Of a stretch of 5,863 bases of DNA, positions 1-4,239 are shown piece by piece. A program made the translations under genes and the position numbers. The stretch is from the NCBI GenBank assembly GCA_937864275.1, contig CALMIW010000812.1, positions 1 to 5,863 of the forward strand, written 5' to 3'. The notes below the pieces were generated by a model. That model was not told the origin of the DNA. It did no database searches and saw nothing but the letters and a program-made list of their open reading frames with translations. This DNA comes from an uncultured Dehalococcoidia bacterium (GTDB lineage Bacteria > Chloroflexota > Dehalococcoidia > Tepidiformales > Tepidiformaceae). Numbering within the stretch: the stretch's first letter is position 1; the number at the start of each line of letters is the position of its first letter.

Positions 1-165
1 GGCCGTCAGGACGATCGCACGCACCTCCGGATCGGCGATCGCGGCGCCCATGTGTGCGGCGAGCTCCTCCGTGAGTTGGCGCGAGAGGGCATTCCGGTTG
101 TGGGGCGAATCGAGCGTGATCGTGCCCACCCCATCGCGCAGTTCGAAGTGGACGAGTTCGGTCAT
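1..165 (-). CDS. Enoyl-CoA hydratase/isomerase family protein, N-terminal part (3' end beyond window)
   Basis: This gene reads leftward from an ATG at 165 and leaves the window after 55 codons. The visible N-terminus has the crotonase-family beginning: a beta strand pair VHFELRDGVGTITLDSP (residues 5-21) followed by HNRNALSRQLTEEL, matching the family pattern 'G-x-x-x-I-x-L-x-x-P-x-x-x-N-A-L', and then a helix leading to DPEVRAIVLTA, which precedes the oxyanion-hole region. The active-site residues lie outside the window, so hydratase, isomerase or another crotonase activity cannot be separated. The known family role is acyl-CoA conversion, usually in beta-oxidation. The ATG overlaps the TGA of the upstream TIGR03084-family gene (ATGA, 162-165), so translation is probably coupled. 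A GAGAGG stretch (173-178) lies 7 bases upstream of the ATG as a possible ribosome binding site. Confidence 0.88.
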   Translation of the reverse strand, partial: MTELVHFELRDGVGTITLDSPHNRNALSRQLTEELAAHMGAAIADPEVRAIVLTA

Positions 166-959
166 CGCGCGGCCTCTCGGGGGAACTCACCGGGCTTGCG
201 CCCCGGGCCGGGCGGGCCAGCGAACGCCTGGGCGATGCCCATCCACTCCCGCGCGGCATCGCCCACCACCTCGAGCGAAGTGTCGGCGATGTGCCGGCGC
301 TGGGTGACGACGCGGCAGAAGTCGCTGGCCAACCCGCGGACCACGTTTTCCTCGGTGTCGTCGCCGAGTTCCCAGGTCGCGCCGGATGGCGCCGTCAGGG
401 AGACGCGGACCGGCACCCTCGATGGCTCGAGGTTCCGTGTCTGGTAGCTGTACGGTCGCGTCCGCACGCCCAGGAAGGCGACGTGCCGGAGCCTGTCGGT
501 GTCCGGCCGCTCGACGCCCGCCACATCCACCACGTCCAGTCCGTGGGACCACGTCTCCATCAGCCGCGCGGTGACGTGCGAGACGCCAGACATCGGCGGA
601 CCGGCCCACGGGATCCGCGCCGCCGGGTCGAGCGATTCGAGCGCCGTCCGCAGGCCGTCCGATGCGTTTCGCCACCACGCGAGGAGGTCTCCGTGGGCCA
701 GCTTCCTTGCACGCTCGAGGTAGGCGGGCTCCGCGTTCTCCGGACGCCGGAAGTGCGCGCGGAGCGCCTCCGCGTCGGTGATCGCGAGGGCGGCCGCTTC
801 GTCGAAGTGGGCAAGGTGGGCGACCTGGTCTCGCACCGCCCAGCCGATCGCGTGTGTCGGCTGCTCGAACACCGATGGGGCCAGTCGCTCGAGCACGCGC
901 TCCAACGCGCGGTGCTCCTCAGCCAGGTCGTGCACTACTTCTTCGAAAACGGTCGCCAT
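162..959 (-). CDS. TIGR03084-family metal-binding protein (DinB / maleylpyruvate isomerase-like)
   Basis: A 265-residue soluble protein of the DinB-like four-helix bundle type related to mycothiol-dependent maleylpyruvate isomerase. The N-terminal half carries GWAVRDQVAHLAHFDEAA (39-56), where His48 is the expected first metal ligand, and METWSHGLDVVD (134-145) supplies Glu135 and His139 as the other ligands; this H...ExxxH set is the family hallmark. The C-terminal part (about 165-250) looks like the small alpha/beta domain of this family. The biochemical reaction of the TIGR03084 group is not established; members often sit next to acyl-CoA genes, and here the next gene is an enoyl-CoA hydratase overlapping by 4 bases, suggesting a thioester- or thiol-related role (inference). 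The ATG at 959 is chosen because it begins the conserved N-terminus. No Shine-Dalgarno sequence precedes it; a TAGAGT hexamer ends 6 bases upstream, suggesting a leaderless mRNA. Confidence 0.85.
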   Translation of the reverse strand: MATVFEEVVHDLAEEHRALERVLERLAPSVFEQPTHAIGWAVRDQVAHLAHFDEAAALAITDAEALRAHFRRPENAEPAYLERARKLAHGDLLAWWRNASDGLRTALESLDPAARIPWAGPPMSGVSHVTARLMETWSHGLDVVDVAGVERPDTDRLRHVAFLGVRTRPYSYQTRNLEPSRVPVRVSLTAPSGATWELGDDTEENVVRGLASDFCRVVTQRRHIADTSLEVVGDAAREWMGIAQAFAGPPGPGRKPGEFPREAAR

Positions 960-965
960 GGCCGA

Positions 966-994
966 ACTCTACCGGCTTGCCTGCGCGCTGTCCG
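966..994 (-). promoter_or_regulatory. Candidate promoter of the TIGR03084-family gene, leaderless type
   Basis: Read on the minus strand, a -35-like CGGACA (989-994; 4 of 6 match to TTGACA) is followed after 17 bases by a -10-like TAGAGT (966-971), and the ATG begins only 6 bases later. With normal spacing transcription would start at or within a base or two of the ATG, giving an mRNA without a leader, which agrees with the absence of a Shine-Dalgarno sequence. This is a pattern match only. Confidence 0.45.
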
Positions 995-1055
995 CCGGGA
1001 GGGTGGCGCCGCGGCGTGGGATCTGGCACGCTCTATCGCGCCCTAATTCTTCACC

Positions 1056-1060
1056 GGAGG
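1056..1060 (+). promoter_or_regulatory. Ribosome binding site that fixes the sodN start
   Basis: GGAGG lies 8 bases before the GTG at 1069. The reading frame stays open upstream to 778, so this site is what fixes the start; it gives a 16-residue propeptide, close to that of known nickel SODs. Confidence 0.85.
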
Positions 1061-1068
1061 CACCACAG

Positions 1069-1515
1069 GTGAATCTCATTGCTCGTCTCATCCGCCCGTC
1101 CGCGGTCGCTTTCGCCCATTGCGATGGCCCCTGCGGCGTGTACGACCCCGCCGCCGCTCGCATCGCCGCCGAAGCTGTCCTCTCCATGGAGAAGAAGATC
1201 GCCGCTCTCGGCGACGCCCAGGATGCGGCCACGATCAACACCCGCACCCGCTTCATCACCATCAAGGAGCAGCAGGCCGAGGTCGTGAAGAAGGAACTCG
1301 ACATCCTCTGGCACGACTACTTCAAGCCGGAGCACCTCGAGAAGTACCCGAACCTGCACGACACCTTCTGGAAGGCCGCCAAGCTCGCCTCGAAGAACAA
1401 GACCGAACAGGACCCGGCCAACGGCGAAGCGCTGATGGGCGCCGTCGAGGAGATCCACAAGATCTTCTGGGCGACCAAGAACCGCGACATCGCGTTCTAC
1501 CGCGCGAACCCCTGA
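1069..1515 (+). CDS. sodN: Nickel-containing superoxide dismutase (precursor)
   Basis: Catalyses dismutation of superoxide to oxygen and hydrogen peroxide in the cytoplasm using a nickel ion held by the first residues of the mature chain. The precursor is 148 residues. The propeptide is MNLIARLIRPSAVAFA (1-16), and the nickel hook HCDGPCGVYDP starts at residue 17: His17 (mature His1), Cys18 and Cys22 are the ligands and Tyr25 is the conserved second-shell tyrosine. The four-helix-bundle body is clear from family blocks TRFITIKEQQAEVVKKEL (60-77), LWHDYFKPEHLEKYPNLH (80-97) and KIFWATKN (131-138). The mature form would be 132 residues, slightly longer than the Streptomyces enzyme, as in many non-actinobacterial members. 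The nickel hook must be exposed by cleavage after Ala16, and the sodX gene about 200 bases downstream supplies the protease. GTG start with a strong GGAGG site; a hairpin terminator follows 26 bases after the stop. No convincing -10/-35 pair or nickel-regulator box was found in the 109-base upstream gap. Confidence 0.97.
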   Translation: MNLIARLIRPSAVAFAHCDGPCGVYDPAAARIAAEAVLSMEKKIAALGDAQDAATINTRTRFITIKEQQAEVVKKELDILWHDYFKPEHLEKYPNLHDTFWKAAKLASKNKTEQDPANGEALMGAVEEIHKIFWATKNRDIAFYRANP

Positions 1516-1541
1516 TCCCGCTCGCGGACAAACGAACGCAG

Positions 1542-1578
1542 GCCCCGTGACTCGCCCGAGTCACGGGGCTTACTGTTT
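1542..1578 (+). terminator. Rho-independent terminator after sodN
   Basis: A perfect 12-bp stem GCCCCGTGACTC (1542-1553) / GAGTCACGGGGC (1558-1569) with a GCCC tetraloop, followed by the T-rich run TTACTGTTT (1570-1578). The stem can be extended by a G-T and an A-T pair. It stands between the sodN stop and the ribosome binding site of the next small gene, so it would end most sodN transcripts and permit only read-through to sodX, unless a second promoter exists. Confidence 0.85.
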
Positions 1579-1580
1579 CC

Positions 1581-1585
1581 GGAGG
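1581..1585 (+). promoter_or_regulatory. Ribosome binding site of the small membrane-protein gene
   Basis: A perfect GGAGG sits 6 bases before the ATG at 1592, immediately after the T-run of the sodN terminator. An in-frame ATG at 1586 directly abuts the site and is too close to be used. This site is the main argument that the short frame is a real gene. Confidence 0.7.
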
Positions 1586-1591
1586 ATGGAC

Positions 1592-1717
1592 ATGAAGAGT
1601 GCTGCCGCAAACCTTCCGCGAGTCATGTACGCCGTTGCCGCGGCGATGCTCGCGTTCAGGGTCGCCGTCGCGCTTGTCTGGCTAATTCGTCGCGCGTCGG
1701 ACAGGATCAGGGCATGA
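1592..1717 (+). CDS. Putative small single-pass membrane protein between sodN and sodX
   Basis: A 41-residue open frame that I do not recognise as a named family. It has three marks of a real gene: a GGAGG site 6 bases before its ATG, a stop codon that overlaps the sodX start as ATGA (1714-1717), and a coherent protein. The product starts MKSAAANLPR, has a hydrophobic stretch at residues 11-32 (VMYAVAAAML then AFRVAVALVWLI) interrupted by Arg23, and ends in a basic, polar tail RRASDRIRA. This looks like one transmembrane helix, with the positive C-terminal tail favouring a cytoplasmic C-terminus. SodX itself has a hydrophobic N-terminus, so a membrane partner or anchor for it is conceivable, but that is inference. 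The alternative is a leader peptide whose translation only serves to couple ribosomes to sodX. Confidence 0.6.
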   Translation: MKSAAANLPRVMYAVAAAMLAFRVAVALVWLIRRASDRIRA

Positions 1718-2127
1718 GCAGTCGTACCGGGCGGATAGCGCCCGTCCTCTTCGAATCCGCGCTCATCGCCGCCGGAGTCGCGGCCGTCTATCGCGTTGGC
1801 CGCCGCTTCCGCCGATTCGCCATCTCCGGGACCTCGATGCTCCCGGCTTTGCGCGCCGGCGACTGGGTGCTCGTCGATGAGCACGCCTATCGGGGCCGTC
1901 TCCCGCGCCGGGGGCACATCGTCGTCGCCCGCGATCCCCGCGAACCGTCGCGCCACCTCGTCAAGCGAGTCACCTCGATCGACCTGCATGGCAACATCCG
2001 CATCGAAGGGGACAACGCGGCGGCAAGCACCGACAGCCGGGATTTCGGCCCGCTGCCGGCCAGCCTCATCGCCGGGCGGGTGTGCTGGCGCTACTGGCCG
2101 CTGAGCCGAGTGGGGGCCGTGCTCTGA
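1714..2127 (+). CDS. sodX: Nickel superoxide dismutase maturation protease (S26 signal-peptidase-like)
   Basis: A 137-residue serine protease of the S26 family that fits the nickel-type SOD maturation protease group; its role is to cut the SodN propeptide so that His1 and Cys2 can bind nickel. The N-terminus has a hydrophobic segment (about 11-27), then the catalytic serine box SGTSMLPAL (38-46) with Ser41, the strand RGHIVVARDP (66-75), the general-base box HLVKRV (81-86) with Lys84, and the late box GDN (99-101) plus DSRDFGP (107-113). All key residues are present. The length is typical of SodX and shorter than ordinary signal peptidases. The assignment rests strongly on the neighbouring sodN. 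The ATG overlaps the stop of the small membrane-protein gene, and an AGGA (1703-1706) lies 7 bases upstream, so both coupling and direct initiation are possible. Its stop codon directly abuts the stop of the convergent Nudix gene. Confidence 0.92.
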   Translation: MSSRTGRIAPVLFESALIAAGVAAVYRVGRRFRRFAISGTSMLPALRAGDWVLVDEHAYRGRLPRRGHIVVARDPREPSRHLVKRVTSIDLHGNIRIEGDNAAASTDSRDFGPLPASLIAGRVCWRYWPLSRVGAVL

Positions 2128-2628
2128 TTACGAACTGACGGCGAGATCCCCGAGCACGAGCCCGTCGGTCGGGAACGCGAGCGCGGGCGGCGCTTCCGGA
2201 TCGAACCAGTCCAGCTCGGTGAATTCGCCGTCGATGGGGTGGGGCCCCGCGCCGTCGCGCGCGATGCCTTCGAACCAGATGCCGACGGTCTGTTTGTCGC
2301 GGTTGTGGAAGTTCGAATGCACCGCGACGACGCCGCCCAGGTCGACTCGGACTCCCGTTTCTTCCTCGAACTCGCGCACGGCTGCCTCGCGGACATCCTC
2401 GTCCCACTCCACGTAGCCGCAGGGGATGCACCAGAGTCCCGCGTAGATTCCCGTGGCGCGCCGTCCCATCAGAACGCGGCCCTGCGCGTTACGGAGGACG
2501 ACGGCGACGCCGACGGCGGGGTTCCGGTACTCCACGAACCCGCAATCCGGGCACGTGTTTCGCCGCCGCCCTGACTTCTCGGCGTCTTCGAGGGTAGTGC
2601 CGCAATCCGGGCAGTAGGTCGCGCTCAC
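2128..2628 (-). CDS. Zinc-ribbon Nudix hydrolase
   Basis: A 166-residue protein with an N-terminal zinc ribbon and a Nudix domain. The ribbon is formed by two CPDCG knuckles with cysteines 6, 9, 26 and 29. The Nudix box is complete and matches GX5EX7REUXEEXGU exactly: Gly71, Glu77, Arg85, Glu86, Glu89, Glu90, Gly92; these glutamates bind the metal needed to hydrolyse a nucleoside diphosphate linked to another group. Ribbon plus Nudix resembles NudC-type NAD(H) pyrophosphatases, but the protein is much shorter than NudC and lacks its N-terminal domain, so the substrate (a dinucleotide, sugar nucleotide or damaged nucleotide) cannot be named. The GTG start overlaps the stop of the flavoprotein gene (GTGA, 2625-2628), with no ribosome binding site of its own, so translation is probably coupled to that gene. 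The TAA stop directly meets the sodX stop. Confidence 0.93.
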   Translation of the reverse strand: MSATYCPDCGTTLEDAEKSGRRRNTCPDCGFVEYRNPAVGVAVVLRNAQGRVLMGRRATGIYAGLWCIPCGYVEWDEDVREAAVREFEEETGVRVDLGGVVAVHSNFHNRDKQTVGIWFEGIARDGAGPHPIDGEFTELDWFDPEAPPALAFPTDGLVLGDLAVSS

Positions 2629-3173
2629 GGCTGCGGCAGTTGCCCCGCCGCCCGGAGTTTCGCCATCGCGACCAGGTCCTCGGCCACCTTGGCGATGGCG
2701 ATCTTCACGCTGGCGTTGGTCGGCTGGTCGCCGGGTCCCCAGTGTTCGCCCCCGCGGGAGATCACAACGTCGGGGACTGCCGCGACGCCTCCGATGTGGC
2801 GCATGACCCGGGCAACATCGGTGACGCCTGGCTCGGCATCGCCGCCTGCAATCCCGATAAGGGCGAACGGCTTGCCGCCGGCATGCGGGAGATCGATGAA
2901 GTCGAGCGCGTTCTTCAATCCGCCGGGCATCGCCCCGTGGTACGAAGGCACCGTGATGACGAACGCGTCGGCCGCCGCGCAGGCGGCGCGGAATGCGCTC
3001 ACCGCCGCGGGATACTGCTCATCCGGCCGGCCATCGAGGATGGGCAGCGAACCGATCTCGAACGATTCGCACTGCGCGCCCGCCGATTCCAGCGCCCGAA
3101 AGGCGAACTGCAAGGCCCGGTCGGCCGAACTTTTTGGGCGAATGCTTCCGTTGATGCCGAGGATGCGCGTCAT
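2625..3173 (-). CDS. NADPH-dependent FMN reductase family flavoprotein
   Basis: A 182-residue flavodoxin-fold protein. The FMN phosphate loop is GSIRPKS (9-15) after the first strand MTRILGIN; the second signature is VPSYHGAMPGGLKNALDFI (75-93), where the flavin ring and nicotinamide stack, and a third loop contains GGEHWGPGD (141-149). Relatives reduce FMN, quinones, azo dyes or metals with NAD(P)H; the physiological electron acceptor cannot be read from sequence. The frame remains open far upstream (to 3896), but the ATG at 3173 starts exactly at the conserved first strand and the upstream extension runs antisense to ribokinase. There is no Shine-Dalgarno sequence; a TACGCT hexamer ends 7 bases before the ATG, suggesting a leaderless transcript. 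It is followed by the Nudix gene with a 4-base overlap, making a two-gene operon. Confidence 0.93.
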   Translation of the reverse strand: MTRILGINGSIRPKSSADRALQFAFRALESAGAQCESFEIGSLPILDGRPDEQYPAAVSAFRAACAAADAFVITVPSYHGAMPGGLKNALDFIDLPHAGGKPFALIGIAGGDAEPGVTDVARVMRHIGGVAAVPDVVISRGGEHWGPGDQPTNASVKIAIAKVAEDLVAMAKLRAAGQLPQP

Positions 3174-3180
3174 AGCCGCT

Positions 3181-3186
3181 AGCGTA
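3181..3186 (-). promoter_or_regulatory. Candidate -10 element of the FMN reductase/Nudix operon, leaderless type
   Basis: TACGCT on the minus strand fits TANNNT and ends 7 bases before the ATG at 3173, placing the expected transcription start at about the start codon. No good -35 hexamer is visible 16-18 bases further upstream (TCGCCC at 3204-3209 is a poor match). Confidence 0.4.
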
Positions 3187-3194
3187 CGAACCCG

Positions 3195-3208
3195 CGCCCG
3201 AACGGGCG
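3195..3208. repeat. Inverted repeat in the divergent promoter region
   Basis: CGCCCG-AA-CGGGCG is a perfect palindrome with 6-bp arms and a 2-base centre. It lies in the 73-base gap between the divergent FMN reductase and ribokinase genes, between their candidate -10 elements and across the place expected for the -35 of the FMN reductase promoter. It could be an operator, but such a GC-only palindrome may also arise by chance in this base composition. Confidence 0.35.
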
Positions 3209-3233
3209 ATGCGCGCTGATGCGGTGAGACACG

Positions 3234-3239
3234 TACACT
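3234..3239 (+). promoter_or_regulatory. Candidate -10 element of ribokinase, leaderless type
   Basis: TACACT fits TANNNT and ends 7 bases before the GTG at 3247, so transcription would begin at about the start codon. The intervening bases are C/T-rich (CTCCCCC) and contain no Shine-Dalgarno sequence, which supports leaderless initiation. No good -35 element is visible. Confidence 0.45.
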
Positions 3240-3246
3240 CTCCCCC

Positions 3247-4155
3247 GTGACGGCTCGAATTGTTGTCGTGGGCTCGCTCATGATGGATCTCGTCGTCCGC
3301 GCGCCCCGCCTGCCGGCCGTCGGCGAATCGCTCATCAGCCACAGCTTCAAGACCTCGCCGGGCGGCAAGGGCGGCAACCAGGCCATCGCCGCGGCACGGC
3401 TTGGCGCCTCGGTCACGATCGTCGGACAACTCGGGCCGGACCGCTTCGGCGAGATCCTCCGTACCGGCCTCGAAGCAGACGGCGTCGACACGCGATACCT
3501 GACCGTGGACCCTGAGGTCGGCACCGGGGTGGCGGTGCCGATTGTGCTGGACTCCGGCGAAAACACGATCTTCTCCATACCCCAGGCGAACCTCGCGCTC
3601 TCCCCCGCGGCCGTGGAACGCGCAGCCGATGCCATCCGCGCCGCGGACATGCTCCTCGTCCAGTTCGAAGTCGGCATGGAGGCCACCCTCGCCGCCATGC
3701 GGATCGCGAACGACGTCGGAGTCCCCGTCCTGCTCAATCCGGCGCCCGTGGCCGCCCATCCGGAGGGAATGCTGGAGTTGGCGTCCGTGATCGTCGCGAA
3801 CGAAATCGAAGCCGCGGCGCTGGTCCCTTCCGCCGCCGGCGACCACACCCGCGAACTCGCCGGCCTCCGTCGCTCCGCTCCGAAAGCAGTCGTCACCCTT
3901 GGTGATCACGGCTCGCTCATCGACGATGGCGCTGGGCCTGACCCGATCGCTGCTTTCGCCGTGCAGGCGGTCGACTCGGTGGGCGCAGGCGACGCATTCT
4001 GCGCAGCGCTCGCGGTCTCCCTGTGCGAGGGCCAACCGCTGGCGGCTGCCGCCCGTTTTGCCAGCGCTGCGGGAGCACTCGCCGTGACACGTGCCGGGGC
4101 GCAGGCCTCGCTACCGTCTCGGCGGGAAGTGGAGGCCCTTCTTGCGAATCGCTGA
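3247..4155 (+). CDS. rbsK: Ribokinase (PfkB family carbohydrate kinase)
   Basis: A full-length 302-residue kinase that phosphorylates D-ribose to ribose 5-phosphate with ATP in the cytoplasm. Ribokinase features appear in order: N-terminal strand IVVVGSLMMDLVVR (5-18), the sugar-binding PGGKGGNQAIAAARLG (38-53), NPAP (164-167), the NxxE motif NEIE (185-188), the nucleotide-site TLGDHGSL (217-224), the anion-hole and catalytic motif DSVGAGDAF (243-251) with Asp249 as catalytic base, and the C-terminal TRAGAQASLPSRREV (281-295), characteristic of ribokinase rather than fructokinase or adenosine kinase. There is no rbs transporter or regulator next to it within the window, so it may serve ribose or nucleoside salvage. 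The GTG start is chosen because it begins the first strand directly; it has no ribosome binding site and is probably leaderless. It is divergent from the flavoprotein gene; no hairpin terminator follows. Confidence 0.94.
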   Translation: MTARIVVVGSLMMDLVVRAPRLPAVGESLISHSFKTSPGGKGGNQAIAAARLGASVTIVGQLGPDRFGEILRTGLEADGVDTRYLTVDPEVGTGVAVPIVLDSGENTIFSIPQANLALSPAAVERAADAIRAADMLLVQFEVGMEATLAAMRIANDVGVPVLLNPAPVAAHPEGMLELASVIVANEIEAAALVPSAAGDHTRELAGLRRSAPKAVVTLGDHGSLIDDGAGPDPIAAFAVQAVDSVGAGDAFCAALAVSLCEGQPLAAAARFASAAGALAVTRAGAQASLPSRREVEALLANR

Positions 4156-4187
4156 GGGAACTTTCCGCACCCTTACGGCGTTCGGCG

Positions 4188-4216
4188 TTGATGATGGCAA
4201 TCGGTCGATTGATACT
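4188..4216 (+). promoter_or_regulatory. Candidate promoter of the RING-like/SH3 gene and lipoprotein gene
   Basis: TTGATG (4188-4193; 4 of 6 to TTGACA) and GATACT (4211-4216; 4 of 6 to TATAAT) are separated by exactly 17 bases in the 84-base gap after ribokinase. Transcription would start near 4223, giving a leader of about 17 bases before the GTG at 4240. The spacer contains a short inverted repeat, AATCG-GT-CGATT (4199-4210). Confidence 0.5.
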
Positions 4217-4239
4217 GAACCCACCCCCGGATTGGCTTC

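Noticed and set aside
1007..1016. Palindrome CGCCGCGGCG in the gap between the TIGR03084-family gene and sodN
   Set aside because: All-GC palindromes of 10 bases are expected by chance here, and it does not resemble a known nickel-regulator (Nur or NikR) site.
291..1046. Long plus-strand open frame of 251 codons
   Set aside because: It is antisense to the well-supported TIGR03084-family gene, and its product shows no recognisable domain; long mirror frames are common at this GC content.
778..1068. In-frame upstream extension of sodN to 778
   Set aside because: It runs antisense through the TIGR03084-family gene; the GGAGG-GTG start at 1069 gives the normal propeptide length.
2119..2157. GTGCTC (2119-2124) and GAGCAC (2152-2157) as a bidirectional terminator for sodX and Nudix
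   Set aside because: Six-bp arms with a 27-base loop and no T-run; too weak.
2540..2613. 14-base direct repeat CCGCAATCCGGGCA at 2540-2553 and 2600-2613
   Set aside because: Both copies encode the two CPDCG zinc knuckles of the Nudix protein, so the repeat is explained by coding.
3174..3896. Upstream extension of the FMN reductase frame
   Set aside because: The extra sequence is antisense to ribokinase and low-complexity; the flavodoxin fold begins at the ATG at 3173.
3019..4035. 338-codon minus-strand open frame
   Set aside because: Mirror of ribokinase and of the flavoprotein gene in another frame; Arg/Gly/Asp-rich with no domain.
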